From Stomatobaculum sp. F0698 (GTDB lineage Bacteria > Bacillota > Clostridia > Lachnospirales > Lachnospiraceae): 64,000 nucleotides of DNA. Numbering within the stretch: position 1 is the first letter of the stretch; each line of letters opens with the position of its first letter. Location of the stretch: positions 868,001 through 932,000 of the forward strand of contig NZ_CP130060.1 of NCBI RefSeq assembly GCF_030644385.1, written 5' to 3'. The notes under the pieces were generated by a model. The model was not told the DNA's origin. It saw only the letters and a program-made list of their open reading frames with translations, and did no database searches. The position numbers and the translations under genes are program-made. This document shows positions 15,546 through 24,931 of this stretch, piece after piece.

Positions 15546-17027
15546 ATGAATGCAGTCGTACATTTGGTAAATTATGCGGTAAACACCGGCTTGATAGCGG
15601 ACTGTGAGCGAACTTGGGCGCTCAATACCCTTCTCGATGTATTAAAGGCGGATGCGCTGCCGGAGCTTGAACTGAATGAGAACGCCGGGCTCGCGGAGAC
15701 TCTGGACATTCTCTGTGATTATTCCTACGAGAAGGGGCTTATTCCCGAGAACACGGTGACCTATCGGGATCTCTTTGACACGGAACTCATGGGGCGTTTG
15801 ACGCCGCGTCCGGCCGAGGTTATTTCGCGTTTTGAAACGCTGTATGCGGAGAGTCCGAAGGCGGCAACGGATTGGTATTATGCGTTCGCTCAGAACACGA
15901 ACTACATTCGCCGCGAGCGCTGCGCGAAGGACCTTCGCTGGAAGGTGGACACGGCATACGGGGAGATGGATATCAGCATCAACCTCTCCAAACCTGAAAA
16001 GGATCCGAAGGACATTGCGGCGGCAAGAAATCTTCCTGCCTCAAATTACCCGCGCTGTCTTCTCTGTGCGGAGAATGAGGGCTATGCGGGGCGCGTGAAT
16101 CATCCCGCGCGGCAGAATCTCCGCATTGTTCCGATTACAATCAACGAAAAGCCTTGGTTCTTACAGTATTCGCCCTATGTTTATTACAACGAGCACTGCA
16201 TCTGCTTTAACAGTGCGCATACGCCGATGAAGATAGACCGCGACACCTTTGCGAAGCTTCTGGACTTCGTACATCAGTTCCCGCATTACTTTGTGGGTTC
16301 GAATGCGGATCTCCCGATTGTGGGAGGCTCCATCCTCGCGCACGATCACTTCCAGGGCGGTCACTACAGCTTTGCCATGGAGCGGGCGCCGATTGAGACG
16401 GAATTCACGTTCCCGGGCTTTGAAGATGTGAGTGCGGGCATTGTGAACTGGCCGATGTCGGTGGTGCGCATCGCGGCAAAGGAGCGCGGACGCCTCATTG
16501 CGCTCGCAGATCGCATCCTGAACGCATGGCGTGCTTATACGGATGCGGACGCTGTTATTTTCGCCGAGACCGAGGGCGTGCCGCACAATACCGTCACGCC
16601 GATTGCGAGAATGCGGGATGGCAAGTATGAGTTGGACTTGGTGCTCCGGAACAACTTGACCACGGAAGAGCATCCGCTGGGGCTCTACCATCCGCACGCA
16701 AAATTGCATCACATCAAAAAAGAGAACATCGGCCTCATCGAGGTCATGGGACTTGCGGTGCTGCCGGCGCGGCTTAAGACCGAACTCTCGGCCGTTGCGG
16801 ATGCACTGGTCAGTGGTACGGATCTCCGAACGAACGAACTGACCGAAAAGCACGCCGACTGGGCGGAAGCTTTCCGCGAGAAGTATGAAATCACAGCGGA
16901 AAATGCCTTGGAAATCGTGCAGAAGGAGACAGGTCTTGTCTTTGCCGAAGTGCTTGAGGATGCAGGTGTCTTTAAAAGAGACCAAGCAGGTAAAGAAGCT
17001 TTCCTTCGCTTTTTGGCGGCGGTCTGA
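15546..17027 (+). CDS. galT: UDP-glucose--hexose-1-phosphate uridylyltransferase (class II GalT)
   Basis: ATG 15546 is preceded by GGGAGCGGGAG and a promoter, and gives 493 residues, normal for the class II (Firmicutes) enzyme. It exchanges UMP between UDP-glucose and galactose-1-phosphate in the Leloir pathway. Diagnostic sequence includes YPRCLLCAENEGY, QYSPYVYYNEHCICF and the active-site block GGSILAHDHFQGGHYSFAM near residue 260. No galK or galE is beside it, so the gene stands alone here. Confidence 0.95.
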   Translation: MNAVVHLVNYAVNTGLIADCERTWALNTLLDVLKADALPELELNENAGLAETLDILCDYSYEKGLIPENTVTYRDLFDTELMGRLTPRPAEVISRFETLYAESPKAATDWYYAFAQNTNYIRRERCAKDLRWKVDTAYGEMDISINLSKPEKDPKDIAAARNLPASNYPRCLLCAENEGYAGRVNHPARQNLRIVPITINEKPWFLQYSPYVYYNEHCICFNSAHTPMKIDRDTFAKLLDFVHQFPHYFVGSNADLPIVGGSILAHDHFQGGHYSFAMERAPIETEFTFPGFEDVSAGIVNWPMSVVRIAAKERGRLIALADRILNAWRAYTDADAVIFAETEGVPHNTVTPIARMRDGKYELDLVLRNNLTTEEHPLGLYHPHAKLHHIKKENIGLIEVMGLAVLPARLKTELSAVADALVSGTDLRTNELTEKHADWAEAFREKYEITAENALEIVQKETGLVFAEVLEDAGVFKRDQAGKEAFLRFLAAV

Positions 17028-17441
17028 GCGCTATCCGAAGACGTGAAGGCTTCTAAATTTTATACCGGCAGGCAAAAGCGTATTGCGCCAAACAGAAGCG
17101 CGGTTTGTTGTCTTTCCGAGAGAAGAAGCAGGCAGCTCTTTTCACGGAGGCAGCAAGCCGTGATTTTGTTTCGAAGAAAACAGTCGAGCGAAGCAAAAAG
17201 CCGACGTGCCGAGGCTACCGCTCCACACGCGGAGTTATCTGAAAGCAGTTTATCGGGCCAGAGCTTAAAGACGCATGCAAAAGCCAAAACAAGCGCAGAA
17301 GAACTTAGAAAGGGCAAACGGACAAAGCGTCGAGCGGCGCTTTCCGGTGATATTGAGACGGTATTTCGGGATGCTGCGTGAACGGATTCCTGCCCTTTTT
17401 CGGCGGATTGTGCTAAAATGGGCCGAAAGAGAGGAGGCGGA
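17028..17441. other. Gene-free stretch after galT
   Basis: A GTG-initiated frame (17043-17381) gives a very basic, low-complexity product without a ribosome site and is not believed. A weak hairpin TCACGG/CCGTGA (17142-17163) followed by TTTTGTTT may terminate galT. An extended -10 TGCTAAAAT (17411-17419) may drive the zf-HC2 gene. Confidence 0.45.
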
Positions 17442-17786
17442 ATGGACTGCAGAGAAGCGGAACGTAAGATGTCACATTTTATACAGCGCGAACTCACAGA
17501 GGATGAGACGGCAGAGTTCTTAGAGCACATTCGCTGTTGCAGTGTATGCCGCCGAGAACTGGAGACCAACTTCTTTTTGTTGGAGGGGCTACGTGTACTG
17601 GACACGGACAGCGATGATTTTGACGGAAAACGCGCGATGGAGCGCGAACTTCGCCATGCTTTTTTGCGATTGCGGCGTGCGCGATTGCGGAGAAAGATAC
17701 GCTATGTGATGGATGCGCTGACCGGCGCCGGAGTTGCGGTCGCGGGACTTTTAATGTTCCGCATTCTTTACTGGAGTGTGGCTTGA
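17442..17786 (+). CDS. Anti-sigma-factor-like zf-HC2 membrane protein
   Basis: ATG 17442 follows GAGAGGAGG; 114 residues. The N-terminus carries the zinc-binding anti-sigma signature H29-x3-C33-x2-C36 (EHIRCCSVCRREL). A basic linker leads to one C-terminal membrane span (VMDALTGAGVAVAGLLMFRIL). zf-HC2 proteins normally hold an ECF sigma factor at the membrane, but no sigma gene is adjacent. The stop overlaps the possible start of polA, so it may be co-transcribed with polA. Confidence 0.75.
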   Translation: MDCREAERKMSHFIQRELTEDETAEFLEHIRCCSVCRRELETNFFLLEGLRVLDTDSDDFDGKRAMERELRHAFLRLRRARLRRKIRYVMDALTGAGVAVAGLLMFRILYWSVA

Positions 17787-20452
17787 GAGAAGAGGAAAGC
17801 GACTTGGAAACAAGAAAAAAAGTAGTACTGATTGACGGACACAGCATTTTAAACCGCGCCTTTTACGGCGTGCCGGAGCTCACGAACTCGGCGGGACTGC
17901 ACACCAACGCGGTCTACGGCTTTTTGAATATCTTACTGAAACTGCTCGAGGAAGAGAGAGCAGACTACCTCGCGGTCGCCTTTGACCTGCCCGCGCCTAC
18001 CTTCCGCCACGAGCGCTATGCGGATTACAAGGGAACCAGAAAGTCCATGCCGGATGAGCTGCGGGAGCAGGTACCGCTCTTAAAGGAATTGCTGGCGGCC
18101 ATGAATATTAAGACCGTGTCGCTTGCGGGCTACGAGGCGGACGATGTGATCGGCACCCTCGCGAAGCGCTACCAGAAGGAAGGGCTCGAGGTCACGGTGG
18201 TCTCGGGAGACCGGGATCTTTTGCAGCTCGCGGATAGCCACATTTTGATACGCCTGCCGAAGACCAGCCGCGGAAAGACCGAAATCCTGGACTTTACGCC
18301 CGCCGCCGTCAAGGAGGCTTACGGGGTGACGCCGGAGGAGTTTATTGACGTCAAGGGACTGATGGGTGACAGCTCCGACAATATTCCGGGCGTCCCCTCA
18401 ATCGGTGAGAAAACGGCGACCGCTCTGATTCAGAGCTGGCATTCGATTGAGAACCTGAAGGAACATCTGGAGGAAGTGAAGCCGCCGCGTGCCAAGAAGG
18501 CGCTCGAAGAGCATTTCGAGGACGCGGTTTTTTCAAAGTGGCTCGCGACCATATGCTTGGATGCGCCGCTCACCCTGGATCTCTCGGAGCTGGCGCTCGG
18601 GGAGCTCTACACGAGCGAGGCCTACGAGCAGATTCAGCGCCTTGAGTTCCGCTCGCTTTTAAAGCACTTCGGCAGTGAGGTGCAGCGGGAACACATGCGC
18701 GCGCAGCATCGCCCGCGGATTGAACTCATACAGACGGAAGAGGCACTGCGGGAGGCGGCAGAGCGCGCCGTAAAGGCTGGTGAAATCGGTATTGCACGAG
18801 GAGAGCTTCTCACCGCGTTCTGCAGCGATGCGGAGCGTGTATCCGTTTTGCTCCGTCGGGAACCGGAGGCGGGAGAGCGCGAACAACTGAAGGCGCTTAC
18901 GGAGCAGAGCGGGGGGATGGTTTTGGATGCTGCGGCAGAGAAAAAGCTCCTCTCGGAGCTCTTTGCCCGTGCAAAGACAGTGTCCGCTCTCGATCTTAAG
19001 CCGCTCTTAAAAGAAGTGGGCAGCGAGGAGCGGGATACGGTCGATGACCTCGGCGTGCTTGCCTACCTCTTAAATCCCCTGAAGGAGAGCTATCGCAGCG
19101 AGGACATCGCGCGGGATTACCTCTCCCTGCTCTTGCCGAGTGCCAAGGAAGATGCGTTCGCGGCCGAGGCCTATGAGGCCTATGTCGCCTTTGCGGCGCG
19201 GAAACCGCTTCGGGAAAAGGTAAGCGAACAGGGCATGGAGAAACTGTATTCGGAGATTGAGCGCCCGCTCGTTTTCATGCTCGCGGAAATGGAAGAGAAC
19301 GGCGTCGCGGTCGATGCCGAAAAATTAAAAGCCTTTTCGGAGGAACTGGAGAGAGAAATTCAGGGAATCGAGGCCGAGATCTACGCGGAAACCGGAGAAG
19401 AATTCAATCTGAATTCGCCGAAACAACTCGGGGAAATATTGTTTGAAAAGATGAAGCTCCCCTATGGAAAAAAGACCAAGAGCGGTTATTCGACGGCCGC
19501 GGATATTTTGGAGAAACTTGCTCCGGAATATCCGGTGGTTAAGAAAATACTCCGCTACCGCATGCTCACAAAGCTGAACTCGACCTATGCGCTGGGGCTT
19601 GCCGCCTATATTCAGGCGGACGGCAGAATTCACGGAACCTTCCACCAGACCATCACGGCGACGGGACGCATTTCTTCGGCCAATCCGAATTTACAGAATA
19701 TTCCGATACGGACTGAGATGGGAAGCCGTGTTCGCTCTGTCTTTGTGCCGGCCCCCGGCAAGGTTTTTGTGGACGCGGACTACTCGCAGATCGAGCTCCG
19801 CATTCTTGCGGCGCTCTCGGGCGATGAGAATCTGATTGCGGCCTATCGCGACGCGGTCGATGTTCACGCTGTCACGGCCTCTCAGGTCTTTCATGTGCCG
19901 CTTGCCGAGGTCACGCCGCTCCAGCGCCGCAACGCGAAGGCGGTCAACTTCGGTGTGGTCTACGGTATTTCGGCCTTCGGCCTCTCGGAGGACTTAAGCA
20001 TCTCTCGGAATGAGGCGAAGGAGTATATCAACCGTTATTTCGAGAGCTATCCCGAGGTAAAGCGTTTCCTGGATCGCCAAATTAAAGAGGCGAAGGAATA
20101 CGGCTTTACGCGGACACTTTTCGGCAGAATACGGCCGGTGCCGGAGTTAAAGAGCTCCAATTTCATGCAGCGCGCCTTCGGAGAGCGCGTCGCCATGAAT
20201 GCGCCGATTCAGGGCACGGCGGCCGATATCATGAAGATCGCGATGGTCAAGGTGCGGCGCGCCCTCAAGAGAGAAAAACTGGATGCGCGCATTGTGCTCC
20301 AGATTCACGATGAGCTTTTGGTGGAGGCGGATGAGAAAGTCGCAGCACGCGTTCTGGAACTCCTGAAAGAGACCATGCGGAATGCCGCGGAACTTCGTGT
20401 ATCCCTTGAGGTGGATGCGCACATCGGCAACTCTTGGCTGGAGGCACACTGA
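17783..20452 (+). CDS. polA: DNA polymerase I
   Basis: The 889-residue protein has an N-terminal 5'-3' exonuclease/flap domain (IDGHSILNRAFYG, DRDLLQLAD, GDSSDNIPGVPSIGEKTA), a central 3'-5' exonuclease-like domain and a family A polymerase domain. Motif A is DADYSQIELR (near 664), motif B RRNAKAVNFGVVYGIS, motif C QIHDELLVEA (near 840). The 3'-5' domain lacks the DxE pair (GEIGIARGELLT at that place), so proofreading is probably absent, as in Bacillus-type enzymes. TTG 17783 overlaps the previous stop; TTG 17804, after GAGGAAAG, is an equally good start. It leads the polA-coaE-walJ run. Confidence 0.97.
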   Translation: MREEESDLETRKKVVLIDGHSILNRAFYGVPELTNSAGLHTNAVYGFLNILLKLLEEERADYLAVAFDLPAPTFRHERYADYKGTRKSMPDELREQVPLLKELLAAMNIKTVSLAGYEADDVIGTLAKRYQKEGLEVTVVSGDRDLLQLADSHILIRLPKTSRGKTEILDFTPAAVKEAYGVTPEEFIDVKGLMGDSSDNIPGVPSIGEKTATALIQSWHSIENLKEHLEEVKPPRAKKALEEHFEDAVFSKWLATICLDAPLTLDLSELALGELYTSEAYEQIQRLEFRSLLKHFGSEVQREHMRAQHRPRIELIQTEEALREAAERAVKAGEIGIARGELLTAFCSDAERVSVLLRREPEAGEREQLKALTEQSGGMVLDAAAEKKLLSELFARAKTVSALDLKPLLKEVGSEERDTVDDLGVLAYLLNPLKESYRSEDIARDYLSLLLPSAKEDAFAAEAYEAYVAFAARKPLREKVSEQGMEKLYSEIERPLVFMLAEMEENGVAVDAEKLKAFSEELEREIQGIEAEIYAETGEEFNLNSPKQLGEILFEKMKLPYGKKTKSGYSTAADILEKLAPEYPVVKKILRYRMLTKLNSTYALGLAAYIQADGRIHGTFHQTITATGRISSANPNLQNIPIRTEMGSRVRSVFVPAPGKVFVDADYSQIELRILAALSGDENLIAAYRDAVDVHAVTASQVFHVPLAEVTPLQRRNAKAVNFGVVYGISAFGLSEDLSISRNEAKEYINRYFESYPEVKRFLDRQIKEAKEYGFTRTLFGRIRPVPELKSSNFMQRAFGERVAMNAPIQGTAADIMKIAMVKVRRALKREKLDARIVLQIHDELLVEADEKVAARVLELLKETMRNAAELRVSLEVDAHIGNSWLEAH

Positions 20453-21036
20453 TGGTGCTTCAAATTTGCGGCGGTGTCGGGTCCGGAAAGAGCCTGGTGC
20501 TCGCCTATCTGAAAGAAAACTACGGCGCAAGCATAGTCGGGATGGATGAACTCGCGCATGAACTCTATGAGCCCGGGGAGGCGGGATATCTCCGCGCCTT
20601 GGAACTCATGGGAGATGAGATACGCGCGGCGGACGGAAGTCTCAATCGGAAGGCCATGGCCAATCGGCTCTATCGGGAGCCCTCCCTGCTCGCCGCTCTG
20701 GATGCGACTGTGCACCCCTTGGTCTATGACCGTGTGGAAGCGCTTGCGCGAAGCGGGGAAGCGGCTTTTCTGGTTGTCGAGACTGCGCTGCCCGCAAGAG
20801 AGCGCAATCATATTTACAATGAAATTTGGTATGTCTTTACGCCGCGCGCACTGCGGATACGGCGTCTCATGGATTCCCGCGGATACACGAGAGCGCGCGC
20901 GGAAGAGATTATGGAGAGACAGATGAGCGATGCCGCTTATGAGAGCCTGGCCGACTGGACACTGGTAAACGATGCGGACGAGGCAGTACTCTACCGCCGC
21001 ATTGACGAGCGACTCTCGGGAAAGGAGCTCCGATGA
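20452..21036 (+). CDS. coaE: Dephospho-CoA kinase
   Basis: ATG 20452 overlaps the polA stop (TGATG). The 194-residue protein has the P-loop GGVGSGKS at its N-terminus, GMDELAHELYEPG, HPLVYDRVEA and the VVETALPAR segment typical of CoaE, which phosphorylates dephospho-CoA in the last step of coenzyme A synthesis. The polA-coaE linkage is common in Firmicutes. Confidence 0.93.
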   Translation: MVLQICGGVGSGKSLVLAYLKENYGASIVGMDELAHELYEPGEAGYLRALELMGDEIRAADGSLNRKAMANRLYREPSLLAALDATVHPLVYDRVEALARSGEAAFLVVETALPARERNHIYNEIWYVFTPRALRIRRLMDSRGYTRARAEEIMERQMSDAAYESLADWTLVNDADEAVLYRRIDERLSGKELR

Positions 21037-21830
21037 GACTCATGACCATAGCAAGCGGCAGCAGCGGCAATGCCGGCTATCTCGGCAGTGAGAGCACGCA
21101 TCTTTTGATTGACGCGGGCATCAGCAGAAGGCGCATCGTCCAAGGACTCGAGGTCGCGGGGCTAAAGCCCGGAGAGCTATCGGGCGTGCTGCTCACCCAT
21201 GAGCATGCGGACCATGTGACCGGCTTGAAAATCCTGCTCAAAAAGGACGCGATTCCGCTCTATGCGACCGCAGGTACGCTCGCAGCCATCAAAAAGAAGG
21301 GAATGCTGGACGAATTTCCGGCGGAACAGATTCATGTCATTCGGGGCGGAGAGGCCTTTTCCCTCGGGGATTTAAAGGTGCTCCCGCTGTCCATAGACCA
21401 CGATGCGGCCGAGCCGGTCGGCTACCGGATCACAAACGGCAGTAAGAGCGCGGCCTTCCTCACGGACCTCGGCCATGCGACCGAGGATCTCGAACAAGCG
21501 TTGCAGGGTCTGGACGCCCTCTTATTGGAGAGCAACCACGATGTGCGCATGCTGGAGGCGGGACCTTATCCCTATCCGCTGAAGCGGCGTATTCTGGGAG
21601 ACTGCGGACATCTCTCAAACGAGAGTGCCGGCAGACTGCTCGCTTCGCTCTGCCACGGCGGCTTACAACAGGTGCTGCTCGGGCATCTCAGCAAGGAGAA
21701 CAATCTCCCGGAGCTTGCCTACGAAACGGTGCGTTGCGAACTAAGTCTTCTCAAGGGGCGCGGAGAAGCCGCGGAACTGCCGCTCTCCGTGGCAGCGCGG
21801 GATTGCTGCTCCGACATGTATGAGTTTTGA
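21033..21830 (+). CDS. MBL-fold metallohydrolase, WalJ/YycJ-like
   Basis: ATG 21033 overlaps the coaE stop (ATGA). The 265-residue protein has the metallo-beta-lactamase signature LLTHEHADHVTG, an N-terminal SGSSGNAGYL strand-loop and FLTDLGHAT, ESNHD and GHLSNE metal ligands. These match the WalJ/YycJ group, often linked to the WalKR system or to DNA repair. Here it follows coaE instead of walRK. Likely a zinc-dependent hydrolase or exonuclease. Confidence 0.88.
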   Translation: MRLMTIASGSSGNAGYLGSESTHLLIDAGISRRRIVQGLEVAGLKPGELSGVLLTHEHADHVTGLKILLKKDAIPLYATAGTLAAIKKKGMLDEFPAEQIHVIRGGEAFSLGDLKVLPLSIDHDAAEPVGYRITNGSKSAAFLTDLGHATEDLEQALQGLDALLLESNHDVRMLEAGPYPYPLKRRILGDCGHLSNESAGRLLASLCHGGLQQVLLGHLSKENNLPELAYETVRCELSLLKGRGEAAELPLSVAARDCCSDMYEF

Positions 21831-21861
21831 TTGTATACACACAAAGCAGAAAGGATAGAGA

Positions 21862-22134
21862 ATGAACAAGGTTATCATCACCGTACTCGGCAAAGATATG
21901 GTCGGCATCATCGCAAAAATCTGCACCCACCTTGCCGAGAAGCACATCAATGTACTGGACATCAACCAGACCATTGTGCAGAATCTGTTTCACATGATGA
22001 TGATTGTTGACATCTCGACGGCCGATGAGAGCCTCGAAGAGCTGACCGCCGCAATGAACCGAATCGGGGAGGAAATGGGACTCCGTATCCATGTGCAGCG
22101 CGAGGAAATTTTCGAAGCGATGCACCGCATCTAA
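21862..22134 (+). CDS. ACT domain protein (UPF0237)
   Basis: The 90-residue protein is a lone ACT domain: ITVLGKDMVGIIAKICTHLAE, INVLDINQTIVQ, MMMIVDIS. The DxVGI motif forms the ligand loop in such domains, which bind amino acids or related small molecules. It is followed at 12 bp by the PFL (UPF0210) gene, an association conserved in streptococci and Clostridia, which suggests it senses a ligand for that protein. Confidence 0.9.
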   Translation: MNKVIITVLGKDMVGIIAKICTHLAEKHINVLDINQTIVQNLFHMMMIVDISTADESLEELTAAMNRIGEEMGLRIHVQREEIFEAMHRI

Positions 22135-22146
22135 GGGAGCTGCGGC

Positions 22147-23511
22147 ATGTTGAACGGATTTGAGGTACTTGAAACCAATACCATGATAGAGCGGGATTTG
22201 CTCGATGTGCGCACCATCACGATGGGCATCTCCCTTCTGGGCTGCATTGACAGCGATAAGAAAAAACTTGCGCAAAATATCTATGACTGTATTCTTCGGC
22301 GCGCGGGAAAGCTGGTGGAGACCGGAGAGGCTATTTCGCGGGAATACGGTATCCCGATTGTCAACAAGCGCGTGTCGGTGACGCCGATTGCATTGATCGG
22401 CGGCTCGGCTTGCCGGAGCAAAGAGGATTTTGCGGAAATCGCGGAGACCTTGGACCGCGCGGCCAAGGAAATCGGCGTCAACTTTATCGGCGGCTATTCT
22501 GCGCTGGTCGCAAAGGGCATGACAGCGGCGGAGGCGCTGTTGATCGACTCCATCCCCGAGGCGCTCGCGCGGACGGAGCGGGTATGCAGCTCGGTGAATG
22601 TGGGTTCTACCCGCACCGGTCTCAATATGGACGCCGTGCGCCGCATGGGGCAGGTGGTCAAAGAGACGGCGGCGCGAACCGCGGAAAACGGCTCTCTCGG
22701 CTGTGCAAAGCTTGTGATTTTCTGCAATGCGCCGGATGACAATCCCTTCATGGCGGGTGCCTTCCACGGCGTGACCGAGGGCGATGCGGTAATTCATGTC
22801 GGTGTCTCCGGCCCCGGTGTAGTGCGCGCGGCGGTACAGCAGACCAAGGGGCAGAGCTTTGAAGTACTCTGCGAGACCATCAAAAAGACAGCATTTAAGA
22901 TTACGCGCGTGGGGCAGCTGGTTGCCCGGGAGGCGAGCCGTAGGCTCGACACGCCCTTCGGCATCATAGACCTCTCGCTCGCGCCGACGCCGGCGGACGG
23001 CGATTCGGTCGCGGATATACTGGAGGCCATAGGACTTGAGGCCGTCGGCGCGCCGGGCACGACTGCGGCGTTGGCGCTCTTAAACGATCAAGTGAAAAAG
23101 GGCGGCGTTATGGCTTCCTCCTATGTAGGCGGGCTTTCCGGTGCCTTCATTCCGGTCAGCGAGGATCAGGGTATGATACGGGCGGCGGAATGCGGCGCCC
23201 TGAGTCTCGAAAAATTGGAGGCGATGACCTGTGTCTGCTCCGTGGGACTCGATATGATTGCGGTGCCCGGAGCTACTTCGGCGGAGACCATAGCGGGCAT
23301 CATTGCGGATGAGGCGGCCATCGGCATGATCAATCAGAAGACGACCGCCGTGCGTTTAATCCCGGCGCACGGAAAAAAGGTAGGAGATGTGGTGGAGTTC
23401 GGTGGGCTTCTCGGCCATGCACCGGTGATTGCGGTGAATCCCTACGGCTGTGCGGACTTTGTGCAGCGCGAGGGCCGCATTCCCGCCCCGATCCACTCCT
23501 TTAAGAACTGA
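22147..23511 (+). CDS. PFL family protein (UPF0210/DUF711)
   Basis: The 454-residue protein matches the UPF0210 family in length and sequence: [45 protein letters not shown] and [11 protein letters not shown]. The fold is a ten-stranded barrel like pyruvate formate-lyase, but no glycyl-radical site is seen and the reaction is unknown. It is co-transcribed with its ACT partner. Confidence 0.92.
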   Translation: MLNGFEVLETNTMIERDLLDVRTITMGISLLGCIDSDKKKLAQNIYDCILRRAGKLVETGEAISREYGIPIVNKRVSVTPIALIGGSACRSKEDFAEIAETLDRAAKEIGVNFIGGYSALVAKGMTAAEALLIDSIPEALARTERVCSSVNVGSTRTGLNMDAVRRMGQVVKETAARTAENGSLGCAKLVIFCNAPDDNPFMAGAFHGVTEGDAVIHVGVSGPGVVRAAVQQTKGQSFEVLCETIKKTAFKITRVGQLVAREASRRLDTPFGIIDLSLAPTPADGDSVADILEAIGLEAVGAPGTTAALALLNDQVKKGGVMASSYVGGLSGAFIPVSEDQGMIRAAECGALSLEKLEAMTCVCSVGLDMIAVPGATSAETIAGIIADEAAIGMINQKTTAVRLIPAHGKKVGDVVEFGGLLGHAPVIAVNPYGCADFVQREGRIPAPIHSFKN

Positions 23512-24239
23512 TGACGGGAACGAAAAATATGCGCAGAACGCTGCTCTTTGTCGCCGTCGTTCTGCTCTGTATGCTGCTTTATCAGCTGGGACAGTGGTAT
23601 TTCCGGAATCGGAGAGAGGCCTCTTTTTACCGACCGCTCGCGGAACTTGCGGCGCCGTACGAGCAGGTGCTGGTACTCGGCAGCACCGCGGCGGCCCGGG
23701 AAGTGCTGAGGAATCCATCGGTAAAAGGGGTGGATCTTGTCTTAACGGCGCAGCCTTTGTTCAGACCGCAGCAGTCGCGCCTTCACTGCTACACGGAAGA
23801 TGCTTTCCAGTTTCTGAAGACGCGCGAAAAGCACTATGACTTTATTATCGTGGCGCTCGCCGCACCGAAGACCGAGACCGAAAATCGCGCGTTTACCAAC
23901 CTCTTTTACCGCATGTGTGCGAATCACCTTAGGGAGGGCGGTGCCTTTGTCGTTGAGACCGTATCGCCGGAGCGGTATCCGCTGAGTTACCGCTGCCTTG
24001 AGACTACCATTGCGAGCGAAGGCTTGTCCGTTCAGAGCCTAAAACTCACGGGAGAGGGAAATGAAACCCGCGGTGTCTTTCTCATCTCTGCGCCGCAGGG
24101 GGAATATAAACCGACGGCGGAAAGTGCGCTGGAGGTCGTGCGTAAGGATGAGGAGACAGTACTGCCGCCGGTCGGCATCAATCGCTTAAACCGTCCGCTG
24201 TTGCTTGACTATTTGGAGCAGGAGAAGGAAACCGAATGA
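23511..24239 (+). CDS. Membrane-anchored spermidine-synthase-like (Rossmann) protein
   Basis: ATG 23511 overlaps the PFL stop; ATG 23529 is an alternative. The 242-residue protein has one N-terminal membrane span (about 11-29), then a Rossmann-like fold. VLVLGSTAAAREVL replaces the usual glycine-rich SAM loop. HCYTEDAFQFLKTREKHYDFIIVAL, FTNLFYRMCANHLREGGAFVVE follow the order seen in spermidine synthases (D-A-x-x-F, then yDxIi, then Fyxxl...L.xGG). Key catalytic Asp and substrate residues are not evident, so it may not make polyamines. Its position between PFL and tenA is unexplained. Confidence 0.6.
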   Translation: MTGTKNMRRTLLFVAVVLLCMLLYQLGQWYFRNRREASFYRPLAELAAPYEQVLVLGSTAAAREVLRNPSVKGVDLVLTAQPLFRPQQSRLHCYTEDAFQFLKTREKHYDFIIVALAAPKTETENRAFTNLFYRMCANHLREGGAFVVETVSPERYPLSYRCLETTIASEGLSVQSLKLTGEGNETRGVFLISAPQGEYKPTAESALEVVRKDEETVLPPVGINRLNRPLLLDYLEQEKETE

Positions 24240-24898
24240 ATACAACCGCGTATTTGCTCGCTGCGTCCGCAGAAATTTGGAAGGCCTATTACCGTCATCC
24301 CTTTGTGCTGGGAATTCAAAACGGGACGCTCGACAAAGAGCGTTTCCGCTTTTATCTCATTCAGGACGATTTGTACCTCGAAGAATATGCAAAGACCTTT
24401 GCCCTCGGCGCCGCGAAGGCGGAGAGTCTCTCGAGCGCATTGCTGTTTTCCGACTATTTAGCGGCAATCAATCGTGAGAGAGCGGTGCACGGCGGTTATT
24501 TCGAAGCCCTTTCGGTGCGTGAGGAGGAACTCAGAACCACGCCGCGTGCGCTCGATAATTTATCCTACACCTCTTACATGCTCCGTGTCGGCTACGAGGG
24601 CGGCGAGGCCGAAATTCTGGCTGCGATTTTATCCTGTGCGTACAGCTATGAGCTGATTGCAAAGCATATGCTTTCGGAGAGGCCGGAGGCAGGGAGCGAT
24701 CCCTTCTACGGCGCCTGGGTGCGGGAATACGCCTCGGCGGCTTACGCGGCAGAGAATGAAAAACTCATTCTTGCGCTGAACGCCGTGACGGAATCCGCTT
24801 CGCCGGCAGAGATGCAGCGCCTTCGGGATATTTTTGTCAACTGCTCCCGCTACGAGCTCGCCTTTTGGGATATGGCGTGGCAACAGAAAAAAGACTAG
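24236..24898 (+). CDS. tenA: TenA-family thiaminase II / aminopyrimidine aminohydrolase
   Basis: ATG 24236 overlaps the previous stop (ATGA). The 220-residue protein is an all-helical TenA: HPFVLGIQNGTL, FRFYLIQDDLYLEEYAK (Asp44/45), the catalytic Cys134 in ILSCAYSYELIAKHM, and a C-terminal SRYELAFWDMAW with the family's Glu. It hydrolyses thiamin or, more usually, salvages the aminopyrimidine moiety. No other thiamin genes or TPP riboswitch are nearby. Confidence 0.92.
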   Translation: MNTTAYLLAASAEIWKAYYRHPFVLGIQNGTLDKERFRFYLIQDDLYLEEYAKTFALGAAKAESLSSALLFSDYLAAINRERAVHGGYFEALSVREEELRTTPRALDNLSYTSYMLRVGYEGGEAEILAAILSCAYSYELIAKHMLSERPEAGSDPFYGAWVREYASAAYAAENEKLILALNAVTESASPAEMQRLRDIFVNCSRYELAFWDMAWQQKKD

Positions 24899-24918
24899 CG
24901 CTTCCGCTAGTCTTTTTT
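24887..24918. terminator. Bidirectional terminator between tenA and the carD-like gene
   Basis: A 14-bp stem (24887-24900 / 24905-24918) with a CTTC loop has A6 before and T6 after, so it can work both ways. It contains the tenA stop codon (24896-24898). Confidence 0.92.
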
Positions 24919-24931
24919 GATGGTCGGAGCT

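Noticed and set aside
17043..17381. ORF of 112 codons between galT and the zf-HC2 gene
   Set aside because: The product is very basic and low in complexity, there is no ribosome site, and I know no similar protein.
24236..24898. TPP riboswitch or thiamin operon around tenA
   Set aside because: tenA is translationally coupled to upstream genes of other function, and no TPP-type leader or thi gene is seen.
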